Positions 17,088 through 26,274 of a stretch of 64,000 nt of DNA are shown here, piece after piece. The stretch is from contig JAKLKC010000006.1 in assembly GCA_023150875.1 (NCBI GenBank), positions 1-64,000 on the forward strand. The letters run 5' to 3'. The position numbers were made by a program, and so were the translations under genes. Below the pieces are notes generated by a model. That model was not told the DNA's origin. It searched no databases and saw only the letters and a list, made by a program, of their open reading frames with translations. The first letter of the stretch is position 1. Each line of letters opens with the position of its first letter. Source of the stretch: Myxococcota bacterium (GTDB lineage: Bacteria > Myxococcota_A > UBA796 > UBA9615 > JAKLKC01).

Positions 17088-18143
17088 TCAGCGGACGTGT
17101 TCGTCGTCTGTTCGGGCCACCGCCGGATCCCTGGCGTCGGGGTAGCAGCAGAAGCGGCCCTCCCGGCAGCTCTCGGGGCTCTCCCGGACCCGGACGGCCA
17201 GCGCCTTCGCCTCGGTGTCGGGGAGGCCGGCGCGGGCGGCGTCCAGGACCGCGCGGACGAGCTGGACCGACCGGACCTTGCGGTAGGGGTTGGCCTCGCG
17301 GCCGACGACCTTCCCGCCGCGGATCCCCATCCGGTCCAGGGCGGGGATGGCGCACAGGCCGCACGGCCCCAGGGGCACCCGCGCCGGGCCCGAGGAGTAC
17401 CCGCAGGGGCCGATGGCGTCGGTGAAGGAGTCCCAGGCCCCGAGCGCCCCCTCCCACGCCGCGAGGGTCGCCGCGTCGGGCTCCCGCGGCCCCGCGGCGT
17501 CGTCCAGCACCAGCCGGCGCCCCCAGCGGGACGTGCAGTAGACGCCGAAGCCCGGCAGGAGGTGGGCGGTGGAGCACAGCCCCTCCTCGAAGGCGCAAGC
17601 GTCGTTGAGGATCAGCACCTCCAGGTCCACCCCCGGCGCGGCGGCGGCGATGGCGGCGATCTCCCGGAGGCTTAGGTGGCGTGACAGGATCACGCGCCGG
17701 GCGCCGATGTCTCTATAGAAGAGCACCGACTCGGCGTTGAGGGCGATCCCCACCGTGGAGACGAACACCGGCAGGTCGGGGACCCGCTCCCCCAGGGCGA
17801 GGAGGAGGCCGGGATCGGCGACGATGACCGCCGCGACGCCGGCCTCGTCCCCCAGGCGACGGGCGAGGTCCACCTGGAAGTCCGCCTGGTCGTCGGTGTG
17901 GTAGGGGGCGTTGAGGGCGACGTAGACCGGCCGCCCCGCCGCCCCCGCCCGCTCGCACACCGCCCGCACGTCCTCCACCCGGGCGAGGTTTGCGGGGCCG
18001 GGGCCCCGGCGGTTGGGAGGGCAGGCCCTCCCCCAGCGCCGGTACCACTCCTCGGGGAAGAGGCCGCAGTAGAACTCCCCGGCGCCGGCGGCCACCAGGG
18101 CGTCGACCTCGTCGGGATGGGAGATGGGGGCGAGGATCTCCAT
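17088..18143 (-). CDS. U32-family protein, UbiU-like
   Basis: A 351-aa protein of the U32 (peptidase-like) family. N-terminal MEILAPI and GAGEFYCGL are typical of the family barrel. Cysteines C183-x6-C190-x12-C203 and a further C247 or C261/C264 parallel the four ligands that hold the 4Fe-4S cluster in UbiU. UbiU-UbiV are known to hydroxylate ubiquinone precursors without oxygen, using prephenate as oxygen donor. The start chosen is ATG 18143; a GTG at 18161 overlapping the upstream stop is an alternative. It pairs with the next gene upstream. RlhA/TrhP-type RNA hydroxylation is the main alternative. Confidence 0.7.
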   Translation of the reverse strand: MEILAPISHPDEVDALVAAGAGEFYCGLFPEEWYRRWGRACPPNRRGPGPANLARVEDVRAVCERAGAAGRPVYVALNAPYHTDDQADFQVDLARRLGDEAGVAAVIVADPGLLLALGERVPDLPVFVSTVGIALNAESVLFYRDIGARRVILSRHLSLREIAAIAAAAPGVDLEVLILNDACAFEEGLCSTAHLLPGFGVYCTSRWGRRLVLDDAAGPREPDAATLAAWEGALGAWDSFTDAIGPCGYSSGPARVPLGPCGLCAIPALDRMGIRGGKVVGREANPYRKVRSVQLVRAVLDAARAGLPDTEAKALAVRVRESPESCREGRFCCYPDARDPAVARTDDEHVR

Positions 18144-18157
18144 GGCACCTCGGTGGG

Positions 18158-19045
18158 TCACATGGGCACCCAGGGAGCGTAGACCCACCGGTCGACTCCG
18201 GAAGCCTCGGCCCAGGCGCGGGCTGCCGCCAGTCCTCCCTCGCCGAGCCGGTAGAAGCGGGTGTTGCCCTTCTGGAAGAACGTGGTGTCGCCGCCGCCGG
18301 GGCGCTCCGCCGACCACGGCGGGGTCAGCTCCAGGGTGGCGAGGCGGCAGGGGGCGGAGCACTCCGAGGGGGGCGCCCAGGGGGAGGCGCCGGGGCGGCC
18401 CACGGCGTGGACGGCGCAGAGACGACCCGAGGCGATCACCCCGTAGGGAGCGTGGACGGCGAGCCGCAGGTCCCCCCGCTCGGAGCGGGGATGGACCTCG
18501 AGGCCGTGGGGGGGGTGGTCGACCTCGGCGCGACGGATCCCGAGGCCCGAGAGGAGCTGGCGGAAGGACGCCGCCCCGACGCTGGACGCTCGCCAGGAGG
18601 GGGGCACCGGCTCCCCCATCAGGTCCGCGGGCTCCAGGGCGGGGATCCGGGGGTCCCGCATGGTCCGCACCAGCAGGCGCCCCACCACGGGAACGAGGGG
18701 GGCACCCAGCTCCCGCACCACCCGCAGCACCCCCCAGTCGTTGACCACCACCTCGGCGTCGGGCCGCGCGCGGGCGAGGCGCCGGAGCAGGGCGCGCAGG
18801 CGCAGGACGGTGCGGTCGGTGGCGTAGGGGGTGAGCAGGGTGAAGGCGAGGCCCCGGGCGTCGGCGAGGGCCAGGGCGCGGTCGAGGCCTGCCGGGGAGG
18901 GCAGGAGGTGGGTACACACCTCGGTCCCGAAATAAAGTCGCCCGTAGGCTTCACCCGGGATCCCGGCCCCCGGGGCGGGCAGGGGCGAGGCGGCCTGGGG
19001 GAGGCGACCGGCGTGGGGGACGTGGAGGGCGAGCTCGACCGGCAT
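18158..19045 (-). CDS. U32-family protein, UbiV-like
   Basis: A 295-aa protein whose size and cysteine map (C44, C210, C229-x3-C233) match UbiV (about 290 aa; one early cysteine, then a late group ending C-x3-C). LYFGTEVC aligns with the LGE.VC segment of UbiV, and ECSAPCRL with its last two ligands. The gene lies directly upstream of the UbiU-like gene with overlap or 14-bp spacing, as expected for a two-subunit complex. Substrate may be a quinone or another aromatic compound. Assignment is by pattern, not alignment; overall similarity looks low. Confidence 0.6.
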   Translation of the reverse strand: MPVELALHVPHAGRLPQAASPLPAPGAGIPGEAYGRLYFGTEVCTHLLPSPAGLDRALALADARGLAFTLLTPYATDRTVLRLRALLRRLARARPDAEVVVNDWGVLRVVRELGAPLVPVVGRLLVRTMRDPRIPALEPADLMGEPVPPSWRASSVGAASFRQLLSGLGIRRAEVDHPPHGLEVHPRSERGDLRLAVHAPYGVIASGRLCAVHAVGRPGASPWAPPSECSAPCRLATLELTPPWSAERPGGGDTTFFQKGNTRFYRLGEGGLAAARAWAEASGVDRWVYAPWVPM

Positions 19046-19489
19046 CGGGGGCTCCGGAGCGCCCGGCCGTGCCCGGCCGGTCCGCTCCCCGGCTCCGAGG
19101 GTGGGGGCGGCGCAGGGCAGGCTAGCACATACCGCCCGGTGTCCCGGAAGGACGTCCGGAGGGCACCGTCATCGGGGCCCAGGGGCGGGGCACCGGCGGG
19201 GCGGACGACGCGGGCGCGTCCACCGCGGCATAGGTGCAATCGCGGGGGAGCGGGCGCGATCACGAGGCACGGGCACGATCACGGGGCACGGACACGATCA
19301 CGAGGCACGGGCACGATCACGGGGCAACGGCACGATCACGAGGCACGGGCACGACCACGGGGGCGCGATCACGATCACGAAAAACAGGTCGTGATCGCTT
19401 CCTCGTGCATCGGGCTCGTGCCCCCTTCGCCCTCCTTCCGCCCACCAGGACCCCGCCACCCAGGATGGTGGAGCCCCGGCGGCGTCCGC
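19046..19489. other. non-coding region between UbiV-like and FG-GAP genes
   Basis: This 444-bp gap carries a possible -10 (TAGCCT on the minus strand at 19124-19119) for the U32 pair, then the 19-bp minisatellite at 19257-19380. The rest, up to the stop of the FG-GAP gene at 19490, shows no gene. The reading frames across the minisatellite are repeat artefacts. Confidence 0.6.
19257..19380. repeat. Minisatellite, 19-bp unit
   Basis: Five consecutive 19-bp units (19257-19351) of the form CGATCACGAGGCACGGGCA alternate with a CGATCACGGGGCACGGACA variant, giving a 38-bp higher-order period. Two degenerate units follow to 19380. The GGGCGCGATCACGAG core recurs in the gap at 36840-36880. Unit identity is high, which suggests recent expansion or gene conversion. 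Confidence 0.8.
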
Positions 19490-21451
19490 TCACCCACCCT
19501 CGCCCAGCACCAGGTAGGCCGAGCCGGAGTCCGTTCCGCCGAAGTCGGCGTACCGGGAGTTGAGGAGCCAGTCGTCGTAGCCGTCGCCGTCGACGTCGCC
19601 CGCCGGGGCGACGTAGCCGCCGAGCGCGTCCCCGTCCCCCTCGCCGACGAAGAGCAAGTCGCAGTCCGAGACATCGTAGGTGCCGGACAGGCGGGTGCTG
19701 GTCCCGTACAGGGTGCACACGCCACCCGCGTTGTTCAACACCGTGTCGTGTCCGGACACGTTCATCACGAGTTCCTTCAGGCCGTCGCCGTCATGGTCCC
19801 CCCTGAGGCTCCCGCCGACGCCGACCCCGCCACCCCCAGGGGTCCCCAGGAAGCGGGCCGCCGCCTCCCCCACACCCATCATCCCGGAGATCGGGCCGTA
19901 GAAGATCCAAGCGGCGCCCGCGTCCGCGCCGCCGAGATCGCTCAGCTCGCTGCCGACCAGGAGGTCCGTCCAGCCATCGCCGTCCAGGTCACCGGATGCG
20001 ACGAGCCAGCTGCCCAGGCCATCCCCGGGGCTGGCGCCATCGATCCACGCGAACGCGTCCTCGGTACCGAGAGTCCCCGCCAGCACCCGATCCCCGAAGA
20101 TGTCCGTCCCACCGAGGAAGACCGTCACCGCGCCCGCGTCCTCGCCGGCCCGGTCCGCGCCGGGAGCCCCCAGTGCCAGGTCGGCCACTCCGTCGCCGTC
20201 AAGGTCGGTATCGCAGGAGATCCTGCGGCCGAGGCGCTCGCCCCCATCGGTGCCCACCACGAACGCGTCCGCCGCGCCGGCGGAGATCGTGCCCCCGATC
20301 CGCGGGGCCCCGGCCACGTCCGGCCCCCCGTAGAACACGTACACCGTGCCCGCGCCCCGGGGACCGTCACCGTCCAGTCCGGCGACCACGTCGTCGTACC
20401 CGTCGCCGTCGACGTCTCCGAGGCACACCGAGCGGCCCAGCACGTCCAGCTCCGTTTCCCCCAGGATCCTGGCGTCCGCGGTCGCCAGCGAGCCGCCGGA
20501 GACGGGGCCGTACAGGAGGTAGGCGGCACCGGAGTCGGTGCCGGCGGCGTCGCTCCAGGGAGCGGCGACCAGCAGGTCCGCGAGCCCGTCGCCGTTGACG
20601 TCCCCCGAGGCCAGCTCCACCCCCGCGCGGTCGCCCGATGCCTCGCCGGCGAGCGCGATGGAGGCCGTCCCCAACCCGCCGTCTCCCGGAACGGGGCTCG
20701 GCAGGACGTACACCGCCCCCGAGTCCGTCCCCCCCGCGCCCGCCCGGTAGGCGCCGACCACCGCGTCGTCGAGCCCGTCCCCGTCGACGTCCACGAGGAG
20801 CTGTCCGGTACCCGCCCGGTCATCGGCATCCTCGCCGTCGAGGCGGGCGTACCGCACCGAGAGATCCTGGACACCCGCGAGGCGGCAGGAGCCCGAAGAC
20901 CCGTCGCAGTCGTTGTCGAGGTGGTCGCCGCACAGCTCTGCAGCTCCGGGGTGGACCGCCGGGAGAGAGTCGTCGCAGTCGCCGGCGCAGGTCGCGTACC
21001 CGTCGGAATCGGCGTCGAAGTCCTCGTCCACGAAGCCGTCGCAGTCCTCGTCTCGCCCGTCGCACCCCTCGACCGCGACGGGGTTCACGGCGGGATCGGT
21101 GTCGTCGCAGTCGGCGGGAGGCGAGAAGCCGTCACCGTCGGAGTCCCCGGCCGCGGTGTCGTCGTCGGTGGTGGTGTCGTCGTCGGGCGAGGTGTCGTCG
21201 TCGGGCGCGGTATCGTCGTCCGGGACCGTGTCGTCGTCGGGCGAGTTGTCGTCGTCGGGCGAGGTGTCGTCGTCGGGCGAGGTGTCGTCGTCGGGCGAGG
21301 CATCGTCGTCGGGGACCGTGTCGTCGTCGGGCGCGGCATCGTCGTCCGGGACCGTGTCGTCGTCCGACGGCGCTACGTCGGGAGGTGCCAGGCACCCACC
21401 TCCCAGCACGAGCATGGCCAGAGCCGTTGCCGCCGCAGGCCGCATCCTCAC
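19490..21451 (-). CDS. Surface lipoprotein: Asp-rich linker, MopE motif and FG-GAP repeats
   Basis: A 653-aa protein. A signal peptide ends at a GGGC lipobox (about C20). Residues ~28-105 are a hexapeptide array of x-P-D-D-D-T/S/A. Two MopE-type putative metal-binding motifs follow (CDD..P...PG..E.CDG.D.DCDG, about 110-190). The rest is about seven FG-GAP/EF-hand-like blades containing DVDGDGYDD. Together these suggest an outer-surface, calcium-loaded beta-propeller. The GTG start is preceded by GAGG at 7 nt. It is a paralogue of the next two genes on the same strand. The ligand is unknown. Confidence 0.8.
   Translation of the reverse strand: MRMRPAAATALAMLVLGGGCLAPPDVAPSDDDTVPDDDAAPDDDTVPDDDASPDDDTSPDDDTSPDDDNSPDDDTVPDDDTAPDDDTSPDDDTTTDDDTAAGDSDGDGFSPPADCDDTDPAVNPVAVEGCDGRDEDCDGFVDEDFDADSDGYATCAGDCDDSLPAVHPGAAELCGDHLDNDCDGSSGSCRLAGVQDLSVRYARLDGEDADDRAGTGQLLVDVDGDGLDDAVVGAYRAGAGGTDSGAVYVLPSPVPGDGGLGTASIALAGEASGDRAGVELASGDVNGDGLADLLVAAPWSDAAGTDSGAAYLLYGPVSGGSLATADARILGETELDVLGRSVCLGDVDGDGYDDVVAGLDGDGPRGAGTVYVFYGGPDVAGAPRIGGTISAGAADAFVVGTDGGERLGRRISCDTDLDGDGVADLALGAPGADRAGEDAGAVTVFLGGTDIFGDRVLAGTLGTEDAFAWIDGASPGDGLGSWLVASGDLDGDGWTDLLVGSELSDLGGADAGAAWIFYGPISGMMGVGEAAARFLGTPGGGGVGVGGSLRGDHDGDGLKELVMNVSGHDTVLNNAGGVCTLYGTSTRLSGTYDVSDCDLLFVGEGDGDALGGYVAPAGDVDGDGYDDWLLNSRYADFGGTDSGSAYLVLGEGG
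21152..21366. repeat. In-frame 18-bp tandem repeat (Asp-rich linker)
   Basis: About twelve 18-bp units of the form GTGTCGTCGTCGGGCGAG encode x-P-D-D-D-T/S/A in the lipoprotein at 19490-21451. Three consecutive units near 21240-21300 are virtually identical, so length changes by slippage would keep the frame. Confidence 0.75.
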
Positions 21452-21723
21452 AGCACTGCCTCGCCGCCTTCGAAGTGACTCCCGGCATCTTGCGGGTGGC
21501 GGCCGTGGAGTGTCAACGATGGCCTGGCCCGAGGAATGTGGAGGGATCCTCGCGCTCCGGACCGCCTCGCAAGCCTCTGATCTCCCACGCCGGAGCCCCT
21601 TCGGTCGCGCTCGGTCGCCCTTGCGGCTCGCCGACTTGGACTCGACGCCCGCCCCCCCGGCCAGACCGTGGCGGGTGGACGCCCCCCACGCCCCTGCCGG
21701 CGCGGCGCCGCCCTCGGCGCGCT

Positions 21724-23571
21724 TCAGTGGGCACCACCTCGGACCACGTATGCCGCGCCAGCGTCGGTGCCGCTGGAATCGTCGCCGGGCGCACCCACCA
21801 GGACGTCGTCCGCCCCGTCTCCATCCACATCTCCGACGCCCGCGACGGCGTGCCCGGCGGAGTCGCCCAGCGACCGGCCGCCGAGGCGGGCGTCGGCCGA
21901 CTCCACGTCCCGCGATCCCGAGAAAGGCCCCAGGAACACGTAGGTCGCGCCGCCCCCCAAGGTCTCGCCGTCCGCGCCGGGCGCGCCGATGAGGACGTCG
22001 CCGTGACCGTCCCCGTCGAGGTCACCGGCTGCGGCCAGGGACCTCCCCGCGTGGTCGTACTCCGTGTGCCCGGTGCGCTTTGCCTCCGCGTCCGCGAGGG
22101 AGATCTCCCCCGAGACCGGTCCCAGCACCAGGTAGGCGGCCCCGGCGTCCACCTCCACGACGTCCTTCCACGCCGCTCCGACGAGGACGTCCGCATACCC
22201 GTCGCCGTTCACGTCGCCCGCCGCGGAGACGGCATCGCCGGCGCGGTCCCCGGCGGCCTCCCCCACCAGCTTGGCACCGGCGTCTTCCAGGTCCAGCGTC
22301 CCGGTCACGGGCCCGTAGACGACGTACACCGCCCCCGAGTCGGCGCCTGACGGCTCCGCCATCGGTGCGCCGACGAGGACGTCGTCGTACCCGTCGCCGT
22401 CCACGTCGCCCGCCCCCGCTACCGCCCAACCCGCGCCGTCCCGTTCGTCTCCGGCGAGGAGGGTCGCGTCGGCGAAGGCGACGTCGAGCACGCCCTCCAC
22501 GGGACCGTGCAATACGTAGGCGGCACCGGCGGCGACGCCCGCCGTTTCGTCCAGGTAGGCGCCCACCAGGACGTCGTCGAAGCCGTCCCCGTTCACATCA
22601 CCGGCGCCGGCCACCGAGTACCCCAGCCGCGCGCCGTCCCGTGCGGTGGTCAAACGGGCGGTGGCGTCCCCCAGCGCCAGGTCCCCGCCCACCGGCCCGG
22701 TGAACACGTATGCGGCGCCGGAGGATGCCCCGCGCCCCCATGCCCCTAGGACGAAGTCGTCGTAACCATCCGCGTCCAGGTCTCCGGCCCCCGAGACGGC
22801 CCACCCCAGGAAGTCGGAGGAGTCCTCCCCCCGGAACCGGACGTCCGCCTCCGCCAGCGGCAGCGCGCCCCCGACGGGCCCCAGCACGAGGTAGGCCGCT
22901 CCGGCATGGGTCCCCCCGGCCGCGTCGTAGGGCGCCCCGACGAGGAGGTCCGGGTCTCCGTCTCCGTCCACGTCCCCGGCACCCGCGACCGCGTAGCCCG
23001 CTTGAGCACCGCCGGACTCGCCCGTGAGGACCGCGTCCGCCCCGCTCAGGCCCATGTCCCCGGCGATCCTGCATGTGGGGTCGCCACCCCCGCAGTCGCC
23101 ATCGACCCCGTCCCCGCAGGCATCCGCCGCCCCGGGGTGGACGGACGCCTCCCCGTCGTCGCAGTCACCCCCAGCGTCTCCCGGGCTGGTGCAGGGGGCA
23201 GACTCGCAGTAGCCGTCGCCGTCGTCGTCGTAGGCCGTGGTCTCCTCGTCCACCACCCCGTCGCAGTCGTTGTCCCGCCCGTCCGCCGCCCCCGACCCCG
23301 CGCCACCATCCTCGGGCGCTCCGGGGTGGGCGGTGGCGTCGGAGTCGTTGCAGTCCTCGGACGCGTCGTACCCGTCACCGTCCAGGTCTGGCGTGGACGC
23401 GGAATCGTCGTCCGCCGGCGTCGTGTCGTCGTCGGGTGGGGCGGTGTCGTCGTCCGTCGCGGTCGCGTCGTCGTCGCCGGACGGCGCCGGGCCGGGCGAT
23501 CCCGGGGCGACCAGGCAGCCACAGACGCCGCCCGCGAAGACCAGGACCCTCACGCAGCGATAGAGCGGCAT
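21724..23571 (-). CDS. Surface lipoprotein: Asp-rich linker, MopE motifs and FG-GAP propeller
   Basis: A 615-aa paralogue of the flanking genes. The signal peptide has a CGC lipobox near residue 19. A DDD linker with four D-D-D-T blocks is shorter than in the neighbour. Two MopE-type motifs span about residues 62-165. Seven FG-GAP repeats (GAGDVDGDGYDDVLVGAP type) make up the C-terminal 430 residues, the number of blades in an integrin-like propeller. The ATG at 23571 follows GGGGGAG. No protease or enzyme motif is visible. Probably an adhesin or surface scaffold. Confidence 0.8.
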   Translation of the reverse strand: MPLYRCVRVLVFAGGVCGCLVAPGSPGPAPSGDDDATATDDDTAPPDDDTTPADDDSASTPDLDGDGYDASEDCNDSDATAHPGAPEDGGAGSGAADGRDNDCDGVVDEETTAYDDDGDGYCESAPCTSPGDAGGDCDDGEASVHPGAADACGDGVDGDCGGGDPTCRIAGDMGLSGADAVLTGESGGAQAGYAVAGAGDVDGDGDPDLLVGAPYDAAGGTHAGAAYLVLGPVGGALPLAEADVRFRGEDSSDFLGWAVSGAGDLDADGYDDFVLGAWGRGASSGAAYVFTGPVGGDLALGDATARLTTARDGARLGYSVAGAGDVNGDGFDDVLVGAYLDETAGVAAGAAYVLHGPVEGVLDVAFADATLLAGDERDGAGWAVAGAGDVDGDGYDDVLVGAPMAEPSGADSGAVYVVYGPVTGTLDLEDAGAKLVGEAAGDRAGDAVSAAGDVNGDGYADVLVGAAWKDVVEVDAGAAYLVLGPVSGEISLADAEAKRTGHTEYDHAGRSLAAAGDLDGDGHGDVLIGAPGADGETLGGGATYVFLGPFSGSRDVESADARLGGRSLGDSAGHAVAGVGDVDGDGADDVLVGAPGDDSSGTDAGAAYVVRGGAH

Positions 23572-23669
23572 CGCTCCCCCCAGCTCGTGACGCCCCCGCC
23601 GTGGACCGACGAGAAGCCGCGGGCGCGGGAGATCCGACGCCGCCGCGGTCCCGGGACCCCGGCCTAGGT

Positions 23670-25367
23670 TCATCCCGCGCCGCCTCCGACCATGTAGACG
23701 ACGCCGGCGTCCGTCCCCCCCAGGTCCGCCCAAGGCGCGCCGACGAGGACATCGTCCGCCCCGTCCCCGTCGACGTCGCCCACGCCCGCCACGGCGGCAC
23801 CCGCGCGGTCGTTCATGGACTGACCCACGAGCCGGGCGTCGGCGGTGGTCACGTCGGCGGTGCCTCCGAACGGGCCCCGCACGAGGTAGGCGACGCCGGT
23901 GGAGAACGTCTCCCCGTCGGCGCCGATGGCCCCGATCAGGACGTCGCCGTAGCCGTCCCCGTCCAGGTCGCCCGCGGCCGCCACCGAGGTCCCCGCCTGG
24001 TCGCTCTCGGCGTGGCCGACCCGCTTCGCATCGGCCCCCGCCAGGGAGACCGCCCCGTACACCGGGCCGAGGACGAGGTAGGCGCATCCGGTGTTGGTCG
24101 CCCCGTCGTCCCTAGATGGGCTCCCCACGAGGATGTCGTCGTACCCGTCGTCGTTCACGTCCCCCGCGGGGGCCAGGGCCGCCCCCGCCCGATCCCCTTC
24201 GGACTCCCCCGAGAGGATCGCGTCGGCTTCCGCCAGGTCCAGGTCGCCCGAGACGGGCCCCAGGACGAGGTATGCCGCGCCCGTCTGCGCTCCTCCCGGA
24301 TCGGCGTAGGGCGCTGACACCAGCAGATCGTCGAAGCCGTCGCCGTCCACGTCGCCGGCACCTGCGACCGCCCAGCCGGCGTTGTCCATCTCGCCTGCCG
24401 CGTAGAGTCGCGCGTCCGCGGCGGCCAGGTCCAGGACGCCTTCCACCGGACCGCGGACCAGGTAGGCCGCCCCGCCGGACGCGCCCGCGGTGTCATCCGC
24501 ATAGGCGCCCACCAGGACGTCCCCGAAGCCGTCGTCGTCGACGTCGCCGACCCCCGCCACCGAGTACCCGAGGCGGTCATAGGGGGAAGCCGTGGCCAGC
24601 CGGGCCGTCGCGTCCACCAGGCCCAGGTCCCCACCGACCGGTCCGGAGAACACGAGGACCGCCCCGTTGTACGACCCGTATCCCCACGCGCCGATGACGA
24701 CGTCGTCGTACCCGTCCGCGTCGAGGTCCCCCGCCCCGGCGACCGCGCTTCCCAGCAGGTCGCCCCCGTCCTCGCCGTAGAAGCGTGCGCCCGCCAGGCC
24801 CAGGTCCACATCCCCTGCGACGGGTCCCGACACGAGGTATGCGGCGCCCGCGCTCGTCCCGAATGTCCCATCGTAGGGCGCCCCGACCAGGACGTCGCGG
24901 GACCCGTCGCCGTCCACGTCCCCCGCGGCGGCGACCGAGTAACCCGCCTGCCCGCCGGCGGTCGGGCCGGTCAGGATGGCGTCGGCGTCGCTCAGGTCGA
25001 ACTCCCCCTCGAAGCCACACGTCGCGTCGGACCCGTCGCAGTCGTCGTCGACCCCGTCTCCGCAGACCTCCTTCGCTCCCGGGTGGACGCCGGCCGCCCC
25101 GTCGTCGCAGTCGCCCGCCGCCGTGGACCACCCGTCGCCGTCCGCGTCCTGGGCGGCGCTGTCGTCGTCCGCCGGGGTGCTGTCGTCGTCCGACGGCTCG
25201 GTGTCGTCGTCCGCCGGGGTGCTGTCGTCGTCCGGCACGCCGGTGTCGTCGTCCGCCGCCGTGGTGTCGTCGTCGCTGGGCGGCTCGTGGACCACGCCGG
25301 GCGCGCTCAGGCAGCCGTGCAGCGCGAGCAGCCACGGTAGTGCGGCGACGGTCGGCGCTCTAGGCAT
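23670..25367 (-). CDS. Surface lipoprotein: Asp-rich linker, MopE motif and FG-GAP propeller
   Basis: A 565-aa protein, third of the tandem family. The signal peptide (MPRAPTVAALPWLLALHGC) has its lipobox cysteine at residue 19. Five D-D-D blocks follow, then one MopE-type motif (CDDGAAGVHPGAKEVCGD) and seven FG-GAP repeats. It is closest to the 21724 gene, sharing segments such as GAAYLVLGPV and AGWAVAGAGDVDGDGF. A -10-like TATCAT lies on the minus strand at 25422-25417. The 98-bp gap to the next gene may allow co-transcription. Confidence 0.8.
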   Translation of the reverse strand: MPRAPTVAALPWLLALHGCLSAPGVVHEPPSDDDTTAADDDTGVPDDDSTPADDDTEPSDDDSTPADDDSAAQDADGDGWSTAAGDCDDGAAGVHPGAKEVCGDGVDDDCDGSDATCGFEGEFDLSDADAILTGPTAGGQAGYSVAAAGDVDGDGSRDVLVGAPYDGTFGTSAGAAYLVSGPVAGDVDLGLAGARFYGEDGGDLLGSAVAGAGDLDADGYDDVVIGAWGYGSYNGAVLVFSGPVGGDLGLVDATARLATASPYDRLGYSVAGVGDVDDDGFGDVLVGAYADDTAGASGGAAYLVRGPVEGVLDLAAADARLYAAGEMDNAGWAVAGAGDVDGDGFDDLLVSAPYADPGGAQTGAAYLVLGPVSGDLDLAEADAILSGESEGDRAGAALAPAGDVNDDGYDDILVGSPSRDDGATNTGCAYLVLGPVYGAVSLAGADAKRVGHAESDQAGTSVAAAGDLDGDGYGDVLIGAIGADGETFSTGVAYLVRGPFGGTADVTTADARLVGQSMNDRAGAAVAGVGDVDGDGADDVLVGAPWADLGGTDAGVVYMVGGGAG

Positions 25368-25486
25368 CCGTCTTCCCCACGGCAACGCCGGTCCGGGCGG
25401 CGTGGATCGTCCCGGGATGATACCCCAGCCGTCGGCCATCGGGCCTCCGGTCCGAAGGCCGGGAAGAACGGCCCTCGGCTGCGCCG

Positions 25487-25825
25487 TCACTCCTCCTCGG
25501 GAGCTGCCCCGATGGGATGAAGCAGGACCAGGCGCTCCGCCCAGTAACCTGGCCGCCGGCTGCAATGGGCGACCGCCACGACCTGGCACTCTCCCGCCAC
25601 GAGGCGGAAGAAGACCACGAACGGGAACCGCGCGAGCAACAGGCGGCGATAGAGTGGGTTCCCCGGCCAGGTGGGGTAGCGGTCCGGCATTTCACCGACG
25701 CCGGTGAGGGCGACGTCCACGGCGGCCAGGAACTCGATTCCCAGCCCGGCACGCTGGTCCTCGTACCAATCGATCGCCTCACGAAGCTCCTGCTCCGCTG
25801 CGGGAAGGAGCCTGGGCCTGCTCAC
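25487..25825 (-). CDS. ParE/RelE-family toxin
   Basis: A 112-aa protein with the compact RelE/ParE fold signature. The N-terminal helix contains AEQELREAIDWYEDQRAGLGIEFL; the middle GEMPDRYP..P and strand RRLLLARFPFVVFFRL follow; the C-terminus has VAVAHCSRRPGYW. ParE members poison gyrase, while RelE members cut mRNA. This sequence, with its WYE..R.GLG motif, is of the ParE-like plasmid-stabilisation type. The GTG start overlaps the antitoxin stop (GTGA), so antitoxin is made first. Confidence 0.85.
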   Translation of the reverse strand: MSRPRLLPAAEQELREAIDWYEDQRAGLGIEFLAAVDVALTGVGEMPDRYPTWPGNPLYRRLLLARFPFVVFFRLVAGECQVVAVAHCSRRPGYWAERLVLLHPIGAAPEEE

Positions 25826-26061
25826 CGTCCTGCCAGCCGTCGCAGGAGGTCCGCTCGGACCTCCTCCCACGGCCGGCCCTGGTCCCCGACGCGGTCGGCT
25901 TCGTCCGCCCGCCGATCCAGCTCGACGGACCACGATGCGGACCAAGCCGGATCCGGCGTGCATCCTTCCACGCTGTCGATGAGATCGGCGGCAAGGCGCA
26001 GCCGGTCCGCGGGATCCAAGGCGAAGGCCCGGGCGGCGATGTCGTAGAAGGGGTTTGCCAT
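25822..26061 (-). CDS. Addiction-module antitoxin component
   Basis: A 79-aa protein resembling the short putative addiction-module family whose members pair with ParE-type toxins. It has an N-terminal helix with ALDPADRLRLAADLIDSVEG and a C-terminal toxin-wrapping region with SVELDRRADEADR and WEEVRADLLRRL. No DNA-binding fold is obvious, so autoregulation may depend on the complex. The ATG at 26061 is followed through to a 4-bp overlap with the toxin. A TATCCT-like -10 lies just upstream. Confidence 0.8.
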   Translation of the reverse strand: MANPFYDIAARAFALDPADRLRLAADLIDSVEGCTPDPAWSASWSVELDRRADEADRVGDQGRPWEEVRADLLRRLAGR

Positions 26062-26274
26062 GGAGATAGGATAGGCGACCGCCGAGGAGCCTGCCACTCC
26101 GCGGACACGGCAGGCAGGACCCCCGCCAATCGACCCGCGCACGGGCGCCGGCGCGGGCACGGGCACGCGAGGGCGACGAGGGCGGGGTTCGGCGGAGCGC
26201 CCGGCCGTGCTAGGATCCCTCGCCCTCGGCGCCGGTCCCCCCGCCGCCGGCCCCCCACCTCCCCAAGGCCGCCC

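Noticed and set aside
19257-19380. Possible CRISPR array
   Set aside because: Units are directly adjacent 19-mers without unique spacers, and no cas gene is present.
17990-21478. Plus-strand frame of 1162 codons over the U32 and FG-GAP genes
   Set aside because: It is antisense to genes with clear motifs and consists of low-complexity Val/Gly/Arg sequence created by the high GC content.
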